Assembly (NCBI GenBank): GCA_947499555.1
Contig: CANMOU010000001.1
Span: 62,001 to 126,000, forward strand
Direction of reading: 5' to 3'
Length of the DNA: 64,000 bases
Source of the DNA: an uncultured Roseovarius sp.
GTDB lineage: Bacteria; Pseudomonadota; Alphaproteobacteria; Rhodobacterales; Rhodobacteraceae
In this document: one piece after another, positions 26,135 to 33,611 of the stretch
How positions within the stretch are numbered: position 1 is the stretch's first letter
How the letters are laid out: every line of letters begins with the position of its first letter
Notes under the pieces: generated by a model
Database searches by the model: none
Told to the model about the DNA's origin: nothing
The model's input: only the letters and a program-made list of their open reading frames with translations
Position numbers and translations under genes: made by a program

Positions 26135-26238
26135 GCTGTCTTTGAGTAGGTGTTTGATTTTCCCGCATTGCTTGTTTTGAATAGTGTTGCAACGTTTCGC
26201 CTGCACGTAGAAGCTAGCAAGGCGCTGCAAATGGGAGA

Positions 26239-26829
26239 GTGTTATTGGTTGAAAACAACGTTTCTGGCTGGGAGCAACGTTTGGCCCAGCGGCAAAAAGA
26301 GACAGCCAAAGAAATCAATGCAGCTCCGATCAATCCGATTCCTTCAGGTTGGAAGATGGTGACAGTCTTCGCGGTTGGGGGATTACACGCCGTTGGCTTT
26401 GCGGAAAATTCAGAAGAGTTACTGGTTGCATCATCCAATGGTCAAAGTGTGACTGACGGTCTTACAGGTGTGCAATTGTACCGGAACCGCGAAAGCGACG
26501 GTTACGACTCGCGAAAACTCACTGCACGCCGTCTCGATCAGCCCGACGGGCCTGTCTTTAGGATGTCAGGGTTAGAAGGTGGTGGACTACGAACCTGCAC
26601 AGACGATGGCTGGAGGCTAAGCTTAACCTATTCGAACTGGCCAAAAGGGCGATTGCTGCTCCACGAGCCGAAAGAGAGCCCCTTTCCCTCGAAAAACATT
26701 ATGTTTGGAAAAACTGTTTTGGCCGAAAGGTATGAGTTCCGAGCTTGGGGCTTCTCGTGGTCTGGAAAGGTAATGGTCTGGTCTGACGAAGTCGATGTCC
26801 GTGTATATCGAAGAGAAACGGGTGAGTAG
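26239..26829 (+). CDS. Hypothetical protein
   Basis: A 196-aa soluble protein that I do not recognise. It begins with an amphipathic, charged helix (GWEQRLAQRQKETAKEINAA) and continues as a probably beta-rich domain (KMVTVFAVGGLHAVGF, WGFSWSGKVMVWSDEVDVRVYR). The start may be GTG at 26239 or, with better spacing to GGGAGA, TTG at 26245. It lies between the tRNA array and the hairpin repeats. Its AT-rich codon use fits island cargo. Function unknown. Confidence 0.5.
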   Translation: MLLVENNVSGWEQRLAQRQKETAKEINAAPINPIPSGWKMVTVFAVGGLHAVGFAENSEELLVASSNGQSVTDGLTGVQLYRNRESDGYDSRKLTARRLDQPDGPVFRMSGLEGGGLRTCTDDGWRLSLTYSNWPKGRLLLHEPKESPFPSKNIMFGKTVLAERYEFRAWGFSWSGKVMVWSDEVDVRVYRRETGE

Positions 26830-26867
26830 AGCTTTAGAGAATTGCGGAGCTGCTTCTTTGCAAATTC

Positions 26868-26895
26868 ATGTCCGCTTTGGGCTCTCAGCGGACAT
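26868..26895 (+). repeat. Short hairpin repeat, copy 2
   Basis: The best-formed copy: GTCCGCT-TTGGGCTCTC-AGCGGAC, a perfect 7-bp stem. It lies 47 bases after the hypothetical gene ending at 26829, where it might also act as a weak transcript end. Confidence 0.6.
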
Positions 26896-27144
26896 CTGAC
26901 AGTTTTAGTCCGGCAAATTTAAGCTGAACGGCGGCTATGCGGACTTAGCGGACGTTCCTGAGTTGCCGTGGGAAGCCGCGTGATGGCCAGACCGCGGGGT
27001 GGCGATCCGTCATTTGTTCAGATCACTTTATGTCAGCCAAGTCTGCGAATTGGTTGATCTAAGTGCTTGGGTCGACCAATCGCCAGCCCGGGGGGCGGTC
27101 TGGCGATCGCGCGGCGGCCTTCGGCCTTGATTCCGCGCGAGGGG

Positions 27145-27172
27145 CGTCGCTTTGGGCTCAGAGCGGCCATTC
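27145..27172 (+). repeat. Short hairpin repeat, copy 3
   Basis: The CGTCGCTTTGGGCTCAGAGC segment followed by GGCCATTC carries the same core with a degraded stem. Confidence 0.5.
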
Positions 27173-27520
27173 AATGAGATTGATCGGTCAATGCAATAAG
27201 CAATTGGCTTTCGCTGCATCTAGGTACTACCTTGGATGTTGCAGCTTGCATTCAATGTGACCGCCTGCAAAAAAGCATGAGAAATCCTAAGGTGCGCCGC
27301 TATTGCAGGGCAGAAGTAATTCCAGGCTAGTATGGCAACAAATACTGTTTCAGTTGATGCAGACCTGTATGTCTTGCTGAGCCTTGAGTCCGAGGCACTC
27401 TGGAGCCACTAGGATTGCCAGATCAACCAAGAAATCCGGACTAGCTTTGCTTTCCGAGAGACGGACGTCGTTCACAGAGAACAGCAAGCGCTGCCAGGTG
27501 CGATGACAGATTGGCAGTAG

Positions 27521-28081
27521 ATGCGTGTCGCTATTGATGCAGCGGCGGTTACGGAACGCGCGGCGTCCCGCAGCATATCAGAGGCTGGGCTTAAGCATTT
27601 ACCCGAAACGTTGGGCTGGAACCCTCTGCGCCTGATAGGCGCGCGCCTTCGTGACTTTCTTGAAGAGTCTTTTCCGCAGGGCAGCTTGTTCTATCCGTTT
27701 TTTGCGATCGACCGAGAGACCGGAGCGTCGAAGCCTGCCAATTTCTTCTACTGGTTGCCGTGCCACTATCTTCGCTTCAAACCAAATCCCAAGCGCAGTA
27801 GTGATCAAGCGATGACGCCTCACGTGTGGGGCGCGCTTGGCCGTCAGGACACTGTTTGGGAGATGTACCACAACAAAGCGTTTCAAGCGTTTGTTGAAGA
27901 ATTGCCGTTCTGGACACCGTCACCGAACTTCAACCAATGCGTTTTTCGTGCCGATGTATACCATTCAATAAAAGCTGCCAGTTTCACGGGTTTCGAAGAG
28001 GCCGCCGCCGATAACTACTTGCGCCACACTCCCGAGCAATGTGTGGGATACGTACATTTCGCAAGAGGATGTTTGTGGTGA
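27521..28081 (+). CDS. Hypothetical protein (possibly DUF1629/Imm11-like)
   Basis: A 186-aa soluble protein, rich in aromatic residues, with LEESFPQGSLFYPFFAIDRETG near the middle. This pattern recalls DUF1629/Imm11-type proteins, but I cannot confirm it. The start ATG at 27521 lacks a strong ribosome site and the region upstream is non-coding, so the 5' end is uncertain and the gene may be a truncated remnant. Confidence 0.45.
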   Translation: MRVAIDAAAVTERAASRSISEAGLKHLPETLGWNPLRLIGARLRDFLEESFPQGSLFYPFFAIDRETGASKPANFFYWLPCHYLRFKPNPKRSSDQAMTPHVWGALGRQDTVWEMYHNKAFQAFVEELPFWTPSPNFNQCVFRADVYHSIKAASFTGFEEAAADNYLRHTPEQCVGYVHFARGCLW

Positions 28082-28251
28082 TTGAGCTAGTGATTTGCCA
28101 ATCAATCTCACTCTAGGCGGCTGACAGTTGCATCAGACGTGCGTAGATCTGCAGAAGAGGCATTTGTGACAGCGCACTCTGCTAAGGGAACTAGTAAGTA
28201 ATTGAAAAATAGTTTAATTTCGGCCTTTCTTAAAAAGAATTCACCTTTTTG

Positions 28252-28276
28252 GGAACCATTCGCTAGCTGAGTTGTT
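28252..28276 (+). promoter_or_regulatory. Putative EcfG-type promoter upstream of the entericidin gene
   Basis: GGAAC at 28252-28256, 16 bases, then TGTT at 28273-28276. The -10 element differs from CGTT by one base. It lies 29 bases ahead of the entericidin start. Confidence 0.5.
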
Positions 28277-28305
28277 TCCCTTCTGCATGAAGTAAGGAGA
28301 CGGAA

Positions 28306-28443
28306 ATGACACGCAAGTTTGCATTCATGGCACTTATTTCAATAACTGGTCTGGCCGCGTGCGAGACCGTGGAAGGTGTCGGTCGAGACATCGAGAAGGG
28401 TGGCCAAGCCATAACTGAGACCGCTGAGGACGCCCAATCCTAA
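28306..28443 (+). CDS. Entericidin A/B-family small lipoprotein
   Basis: A 45-aa protein with a signal peptide and lipobox (ISITGLAAC, Cys19), then ETVEGVGRDIEKGGQAITET, the characteristic entericidin motif. Membrane lipoprotein, stress-induced in many proteobacteria and suspected to affect envelope integrity. AAGGAGACGG precedes the ATG. An EcfG-like promoter lies upstream, which fits the stress block that starts here. Confidence 0.85.
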   Translation: MTRKFAFMALISITGLAACETVEGVGRDIEKGGQAITETAEDAQS

Positions 28444-28504
28444 GAGCGCTTGGGGCATATCTGTCCCGTCGCCGCAAAATTCACAAATAAATCTGGAGGT
28501 TCTC

Positions 28505-29026
28505 ATGAATATCCTCAAATCAGCAACTGTTTCTGCAACTGTTCTTTTGACATCTACAGCTGCTCTTGCATCGCAAGACGTCTGGACATCTGTCGATGTT
28601 GAGGCAGACCTGTCGGCTTTTGAACAGAGCAACGCCTTAGACTATTGGCCAACCCTAGAGCGCGACCTATCCGCCGCTATCGCTGAGCGTGTTGACATTC
28701 GTGCAGGTGAAGATGCTCCTGCGCTGCGCGTCGAAATTAACAAAGTCGCAATCGATGGGAACGTTGTGCTCCCGGCAACGGGTGAGTTCAACGAAATCGT
28801 CGGTACGATTGCTGTGATCGATGATGGCGTCCCGACGTCGAGCAACAACGAAGTCGCAAGTCAAAATATTCCTGAGCAAAGCTTCGCGCTGCGTGTCTAC
28901 GCCCAATTGGAAGAAGGCCAGACGCCACCAGAAGGCTACATCCTAGTGGCACCGTCGAAGGATGACTTCTACACCGCGCTGGTCGACGCGTACGCGAAAG
29001 AAGTAGTCGAATATGTAGAGCAATAA
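28505..29026 (+). CDS. Exported hypothetical protein
   Basis: A 173-aa protein with a clear signal peptide (MNILKSATVSATVLLTSTAA, then LASQ) and an acidic mature domain. No family is recognised. GGAGG is 5 bases before the ATG. It probably shares a transcript with the entericidin gene (61-base gap), and the unit ends at a strong terminator. Confidence 0.7.
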   Translation: MNILKSATVSATVLLTSTAALASQDVWTSVDVEADLSAFEQSNALDYWPTLERDLSAAIAERVDIRAGEDAPALRVEINKVAIDGNVVLPATGEFNEIVGTIAVIDDGVPTSSNNEVASQNIPEQSFALRVYAQLEEGQTPPEGYILVAPSKDDFYTALVDAYAKEVVEYVEQ

Positions 29027-29049
29027 CTGCTCACAAGGGTAACGAGTTT

Positions 29050-29078
29050 ATCGGGGCGTATCGCGCCCCGATTTTTTT
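29050..29078 (+). terminator. Rho-independent terminator
   Basis: ATCGGGGCG, a short loop and CGCCCCGAT form a 9-bp GC-rich stem followed by seven T residues, 23 bases after the exported protein gene. Confidence 0.9.
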
Positions 29079-29271
29079 GTGCTTGTTTGAGTTAGGTTGC
29101 GCGTCGATGGCGGAAAATAAGTGTAGCAGGGTCAGGCTTAAGCGCCTTGATGACTTGCACCCTTGAGTGCGCGTATCAAAATTGTTTGGAGATTAAACCA
29201 GACGTTTAAATCCTGTAGTTAGGTATCTTGGGAAAAGGTTGGAGGAAGCAGTCCAGACTATGCCCTAAGCC
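29079..29271. other. Short intergenic spacer
   Basis: Separates the terminator from the convergent MATE gene. I see nothing definable in it. Confidence 0.3.
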
Positions 29272-30675
29272 TTAGCCTGAACCCGGTGCGTTGAGCTTTG
29301 ATTGCAGCCACGAGGCCGGGGTGGCAACGCCTTTCCACCCAATCTTCAAGAGACCAACAGACTGGCACGCTACGAGAGCGGCCCAGATGACTGCCAGATT
29401 GGCCACAACGGACCCCACCAGTATGCCGGTGTAACCGGCCACCAATACACCAAGCCACGCAAAAGGTGTGTAAAGTAGCGCGATGCGTCCGGCGCTTAGC
29501 CACATCGACCATTTGGCTTTGTCACGGGCGTTCATAGCTGCGGTGGCGGTAATCAGAATACCATATCCTAGGAATCCCCAACTGACGATACGCAGGTAGC
29601 TGGCGGCATAAACCGCCGGTTCATCAGAGTTGGTCACAAACCGAGCCACGGGATCCGCCAGGACATGAAACAGCGTCGCCAATGCCAATCCGAAAATGAC
29701 ACTAGAGACAAAACAAATCCTTAACGCATGTCGTGCGCGGTCTTGTTTTTTGGCTCCCCAGTTTTGCCCGACGACGGGTCCAATCCCAGATGACAGAGCC
29801 AGCAAGGGAACCAAAACAAAGGATTGAACGCGTCCTGCAGCACCAAATCCTGCGACAGCTGCATCGCCGATTGTCGCGACTGCGGCTGTGACCAAGGCCA
29901 TGCCGACTGGGTTGATCGCATTGGACAATGAGGCAGGCACGCCAACACGAGCTAGGTTCTTGGTAGACGGGAGAAGGTCGGTCCATGGCGCGCATCGGAA
30001 ATCGAGAATTCGGGTTTTCCAGGCAAAGAAAAACAGCCCGATGAAACTTACGATTCTTGCGATCAGAGTTGCCAAACCGGCTCCGGTCATACCCAATTCG
30101 GGAACAGGTCCCAGACCAAAAATGAAAATTGGATTAAGAGCAATATTCAGAGCGGCCTGCAGAACCATAGTGGTTGCCGCAACCGTGCTGTTGCCTGCAG
30201 CGCGAAAGACGGCTGACAAAACCATGACCGCTACGATGAATGGGAAGCTAAGGCACCAATAGGGTATGTATGAAAGTGCGGCTTTTAGGACAGCTTCTTT
30301 CGCCCCCATTGCTGTGAACAAGGCTGGTGCGGCCCAAAAGAACAAGCCACTTACCAGAAGCGACAAGACCACTCCGAGGCCAATCGCATGGATCGTCAGT
30401 CGTCTTCGACTGGCAGCATCATCGCCGCGACCAATCGCGTTTGAAACCACGGTATTTGTGCCAGCCGACAACCCAATCGAAAGCGACATCAGAGCGACAA
30501 TAACAGGGTAAACGAAACCAATCGCGGCCAGCTCAATTTTGCCCACCCGCGCAAGAAATAGAGAGTCGGAGAGCCCGACTGCTAACGTACCCAGAATACC
30601 AAGTGTCATAGGTGCGCTAACCCAAAAGAGAGCCAGCGCAACCGAGCCCTTGGTCAGATCTCTTTCTGTGTTCAT
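29272..30675 (-). CDS. MATE family efflux transporter
   Basis: A 467-aa inner-membrane protein with the 12-helix plan and two-fold pseudo-repeat of MATE (NorM/DinF) antiporters, which export cationic or aromatic compounds using Na+ or H+. Family blocks include LSDSLFLARVGKIELAAIGFVYP, GAGLATLIARIVSFIGLFFF and GPVVGQNWGAKKQDRARHAL. The start is ATG at 30675. No EcfG-type promoter is visible upstream, so it may not belong to the island's stress regulon. Substrate unknown. Confidence 0.9.
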   Translation of the reverse strand: MNTERDLTKGSVALALFWVSAPMTLGILGTLAVGLSDSLFLARVGKIELAAIGFVYPVIVALMSLSIGLSAGTNTVVSNAIGRGDDAASRRRLTIHAIGLGVVLSLLVSGLFFWAAPALFTAMGAKEAVLKAALSYIPYWCLSFPFIVAVMVLSAVFRAAGNSTVAATTMVLQAALNIALNPIFIFGLGPVPELGMTGAGLATLIARIVSFIGLFFFAWKTRILDFRCAPWTDLLPSTKNLARVGVPASLSNAINPVGMALVTAAVATIGDAAVAGFGAAGRVQSFVLVPLLALSSGIGPVVGQNWGAKKQDRARHALRICFVSSVIFGLALATLFHVLADPVARFVTNSDEPAVYAASYLRIVSWGFLGYGILITATAAMNARDKAKWSMWLSAGRIALLYTPFAWLGVLVAGYTGILVGSVVANLAVIWAALVACQSVGLLKIGWKGVATPASWLQSKLNAPGSG

Positions 30676-30850
30676 GTTAAACCTGCATTGTTAACCTTGT
30701 AACCCACCTAGGCCGACCAAGATTGCTGGGCGTATCATGTCAATCGGGCTGAAATAGTGTTGCCGTTATGTCATTGCTGACAATTGGCGATCTGCTTCAA
30801 GACGCTATCGGTTGCGACGAATAACTTGCATTCGGACCTCCGACAAAGTC

Positions 30851-30876
30851 TCCGCCCCGGGGAAACCCGGGGCGGA
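30851..30876 (-). terminator. Terminator-like hairpin after mscS
   Basis: TCCGCCCCGGG-GAAA-CCCGGGGCGGA: a perfect 11-bp stem with a four-base loop, 43 bases downstream of the minus-strand mscS stop. The T-run is short on either strand. Confidence 0.6.
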
Positions 30877-30918
30877 CTTGCCTCATAACCGTCTAAGCCG
30901 ACAACCAACTGAGCAGCA

Positions 30919-31857
30919 TCACTCTGCCGCTATCGCCTTGACTGTCTTCGAGACATCGTCCAATGGAACCGCCGAATTCTCGTGGACAAGCGTTCTTGTC
31001 GGGAACGGAATGTTGATATCAGCGTCGTCAAGCGCCTCTTTGACCTTGCGCTTCATATCAGCCTGGTACTGAAAGTAGACGTCGCTGTCACACCAGACAC
31101 GCACCAGGAAATCAACACTGCTGTTGCCAAGGTTGTTCACCTGTATGAACGGTTCAGGATCTGAATGTGATCTCTCGTCTGCCATCACGGTATCACGAAT
31201 GACGTTCTCTGCTTTGGCCAGGTTCACCCCGTAGCCTACGCCAAACGTCCACTCGGCACGACGCGTCGGGTATGATGAATAATTCCGAATAGTGTTTCCC
31301 CAGACTTCGGAGTTTGGGACTACAACCTGTACATTCCCTAGATCAGCGAGCTCAGTATAGTTTAGCGTAATGTTCTTCACAGTGCCCATCACACCGTTCA
31401 CTGTGACGAAATCGCCAAGCTTGAGCGGACGGAATAGGATTATCATGACGCCGGCAGCGACGTTGGACAGCGTGCCTTGAAGTGCCAGGCCAACGGCCAG
31501 GCCCGCCGCGCCGATGACAGCTACGATCGAGGTCGTCTCGACGCCGAACGTGTTCAATACAAACAATGCTGTAAAGGCAAGTATGGCATACCGAATGATG
31601 TTAGAAAGGAAATTGAAAAGGGTGTCGTCCAGTCTTTGGTGCTTTTCACCTAGTTTCTTGATCCTGCGTCCGAGGATCCCTGAGATGGTAAAGCCCAATG
31701 CGATTATGAGCATCGCTCCTACGATACTTCCTGTGATACTCAGAATTGTTTCTAAGGTGATCAGGTCCGAAAGTGACTTGCCACCATAGATGTTTTCAGA
31801 CCAAAGTGACGTCATCCAATTGGTGGCTTCATCTGCCATTACTTCTAGATTTTCCAT
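30919..31857 (-). CDS. Mechanosensitive ion channel family protein (MscS)
   Basis: A 312-aa small-conductance channel that releases solutes on osmotic downshock. Three N-terminal membrane helices are followed by the pore helix (GAAGLAVGLALQGTLSNVAAG) and the beta domain (PLKLGDFVTVNGVMGTVKNI, then LNYTELADLGNVQVVVPNS), all diagnostic. Size is that of the MscS core. A canonical EcfG promoter lies 31 bases upstream, so it should be induced by the island's own sigma factor. Confidence 0.93.
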   Translation of the reverse strand: MENLEVMADEATNWMTSLWSENIYGGKSLSDLITLETILSITGSIVGAMLIIALGFTISGILGRRIKKLGEKHQRLDDTLFNFLSNIIRYAILAFTALFVLNTFGVETTSIVAVIGAAGLAVGLALQGTLSNVAAGVMIILFRPLKLGDFVTVNGVMGTVKNITLNYTELADLGNVQVVVPNSEVWGNTIRNYSSYPTRRAEWTFGVGYGVNLAKAENVIRDTVMADERSHSDPEPFIQVNNLGNSSVDFLVRVWCDSDVYFQYQADMKRKVKEALDDADINIPFPTRTLVHENSAVPLDDVSKTVKAIAAE

Positions 31858-31887
31858 TCTTTTGTCCCTTTCGTATTCGTATAGCCA

Positions 31888-31912
31888 AACGCGTTTGAGG
31901 CAAAAAAGTTCC
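31888..31912 (-). promoter_or_regulatory. EcfG-type promoter of mscS
   Basis: On the minus strand GGAAC (31912-31908), 16 bases, CGTT (31891-31888): a full match to the alphaproteobacterial general stress consensus. Confidence 0.8.
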
Positions 31913-31985
31913 CTTGAAAACAGAACATTAAAAGAAAGGCGGGCAGGTCTGCGACCCGCCCGTGCCTTGGTTTCTACCCGTGAAC

Positions 31986-32816
31986 TTAAGCTTTAAGAGT
32001 CTCGGTCGATGAAAAGAACATGGCCTGACTGACAGCAGATTTCACCTGCGCTTCCGTATAAGGCTTGGAGATCAGGAATGCTGGCTCCGGCCCTTCGCCA
32101 GTTAACAAACGCTCTGGGAAGGCTGTGATGAAAATGACAGGTCTGTCACCGTGCTTTTTCAGGATCTTGTTAACCGCATCAATTCCGCTGCTGTTATCCG
32201 CAAGTTGGATGTCCGACAGAATAAGATCGCTGGTTTCCCTCTCTGCGAGTTTCAGTGCACCTTCTTCTGTCCTCGCAATTCCGGTCACTCGGTGGCCCAG
32301 CTCCGACATCATCGTCTCAAGATCAATGGCAATGATTGACTCATCTTCGATAATCATGACACGGCCTGTCGTGAGCTTGGCCATTTCCGAATATGCAATC
32401 GTTACAAGTTCTTCTGCTTCGCTACTGGTTACAGACAAGATACTTGCTAGGTCATCAAACGAAAACTCTTCGATCGTGTGCAGCAGAAGTGCCTCGCGCG
32501 TATTCGGCGTGAGTTTGCTCAAGCGATCCTGGACCTTAGCTTCTATTGGGGACTCAACATCGCTCGTATTAACCGGCTCTCCGGTGGACGACCAAATCGT
32601 GTGGAAGGCCTGAAACAAAGCCACTTTGGGCGCATTTTCATGATTAAAAGAGCTAGGATCGGCTAAAATGGCTTCCAAAGTTGCCATGGCGTAATTGTCG
32701 CCTGATGACTGTTTCCCTGTAAGCGCACGAGCGTACCGCCTCAGAAACGGAAGATTTTCCCCAATTAGATCAGCTAGTTGAGCGTTGGAAGGTCCCGTCA
32801 TTTTGGTTTTTCCCAT
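31986..32816 (-). CDS. phyR: General stress response regulator PhyR
   Basis: A 276-aa protein with an N-terminal sigma-factor-like domain (about residues 10-145) and a C-terminal receiver domain (about 152-268). Phosphorylation is expected at Asp202 (LILSDIQLAD), with the acidic pair Glu157/Asp158, Thr231 and Lys251 in place. In this pathway phosphorylated PhyR binds the anti-sigma factor NepR through its sigma-like domain and so frees EcfG. It is divergent from nepR-ecfG and its promoter overlaps theirs. The ATG at 32816 is used; a second in-frame ATG lies 15 bases inside. Confidence 0.96.
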   Translation of the reverse strand: MGKTKMTGPSNAQLADLIGENLPFLRRYARALTGKQSSGDNYAMATLEAILADPSSFNHENAPKVALFQAFHTIWSSTGEPVNTSDVESPIEAKVQDRLSKLTPNTREALLLHTIEEFSFDDLASILSVTSSEAEELVTIAYSEMAKLTTGRVMIIEDESIIAIDLETMMSELGHRVTGIARTEEGALKLAERETSDLILSDIQLADNSSGIDAVNKILKKHGDRPVIFITAFPERLLTGEGPEPAFLISKPYTEAQVKSAVSQAMFFSSTETLKA

Positions 32817-32834
32817 TATTTTTGCTACATATTG

Positions 32835-32859
32835 GGAACATAACGCGTTGGTGCGCGTT
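32835..32859 (+). promoter_or_regulatory. EcfG-type promoter of nepR-ecfG
   Basis: GGAAC (32835-32839), 16 bases, CGTT (32856-32859), 36 bases upstream of nepR. It implies positive autoregulation of the sigma factor. Confidence 0.82.
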
Positions 32860-32867
32860 AAAGTTCC
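32842..32867 (-). promoter_or_regulatory. EcfG-type promoter of phyR, overlapping the nepR promoter
   Basis: On the minus strand GGAAC (32867-32863), 17 bases, CGTT (32845-32842). Together with the plus-strand site it makes an almost symmetrical face-to-face promoter pair. Confidence 0.78.
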
Positions 32868-32894
32868 AGATCGCTACGAAAAAACGTTAAGAGC

Positions 32895-33071
32895 ATGGAT
32901 CAGAATAAAAAAAATAGACGGACTGAGTCAGAAGTCGACAGGCACATCGACGAAAACCTCAAGAAGGTTTTCGATGACATGGCAAATCAGCCGGTGCCTG
33001 ATCGTTTCACCAAATTGTTGGACCAATTGCGGACCGGTAGCTCGAACAAGCCGGGTGGCGCCGATGCTTGA
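32895..33071 (+). CDS. nepR: Anti-sigma factor NepR
   Basis: A 58-aa protein with the NepR core IDENLKKVFDDMANQPVPDR and FTKLLDQL, the two short helices that bind either EcfG or the PhyR sigma-like domain. The gene overlaps the start of ecfG by eight bases, so the inhibitor and sigma factor are translationally coupled, as is usual. Confidence 0.93.
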   Translation: MDQNKKNRRTESEVDRHIDENLKKVFDDMANQPVPDRFTKLLDQLRTGSSNKPGGADA

Positions 33072-33609
33072 CCCGCAAGATGAAATTGTTGAGCATATTG
33101 GGCCGATGCGCGCTTTCGCGATGAGCTTGTGCCGCAACCATGCGACGGCGGACGATATTGTTCAGGAATCCTTGGTCAAAGCTTGGAGCAACCTTGAGAA
33201 GTTCGAGGCCGGGACAAATATGCGCGCTTGGCTCTTCACTATTGTGCGAAACACTTATTTCTCTTTGCACCGCAAACGCAGGCGCGAAGTTGAAGATGTC
33301 GATGGTGAAATGGCTGACAGCTTGTCTCAGAAGCCCGAGCATGACGGCCGCTTGGTGTTCAGAGACTTTGCAGGCGCATTTAACGCCCTCACAGATGACC
33401 AGCGCGAAGTGCTGATATTGGTTGGCGCTCAGGGTTTCTCTTACGAGGAAGCTGCAGAGATGTGTGATGTTGCAGTCGGCACGATCAAAAGTCGGGTCAA
33501 CCGCGCGCGTGCGAGATTGGCTGAATTGATGGAAATCGAAGATGGAGATCCCGTCGATGTCACTGATGCAGTCACGACCGGAATAGTCGCCGCCCGTCCC
33601 GCGGCCTAA
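33064..33609 (+). CDS. ecfG: ECF sigma factor EcfG (general stress response)
   Basis: A 181-aa ECF sigma factor. Region 2 is visible in HATADDIVQESLVKAWSNLE with NMRAWLFTIVRNTYF, and region 4 in LTDDQREVLILVGAQGFSYE with AVGTIKSRVNRARARL. The ATG at 33064 (MLDPQDEIVEHIGP) lies inside the end of nepR; the frame is open far upstream, but that part is antisense/nepR sequence. Its expected targets are the GGAAC-N16/17-CGTT promoters repeated across the island. Confidence 0.95.
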   Translation: MLDPQDEIVEHIGPMRAFAMSLCRNHATADDIVQESLVKAWSNLEKFEAGTNMRAWLFTIVRNTYFSLHRKRRREVEDVDGEMADSLSQKPEHDGRLVFRDFAGAFNALTDDQREVLILVGAQGFSYEEAAEMCDVAVGTIKSRVNRARARLAELMEIEDGDPVDVTDAVTTGIVAARPAA

Positions 33610-33611
33610 AA

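Larger units (their letters stand above)
26830..27520. other. Non-coding stretch with two hairpin repeats
   Basis: About 690 bases without a convincing gene. It contains repeat copies at 26868 and 27145, GC-rich inverted sequences around 27080-27140 (CGCGCGGCGGCCTTCGGCC type) and, near 27332, a 26-codon frame beginning MATNTVSVDADLYV that ends early and may be a decayed gene start. I see no RNA gene. Confidence 0.4.

Noticed and set aside
28640-28910. Minus-strand frames opposite the exported protein gene
   Set aside because: They are shadows of a gene with a signal peptide, ribosome site and terminator on the plus strand.
32785-33063. N-terminal extension of EcfG by 93 codons
   Set aside because: That stretch reads through the phyR start, the promoter region and nepR in another frame; the ATG at 33064 gives the normal EcfG length.
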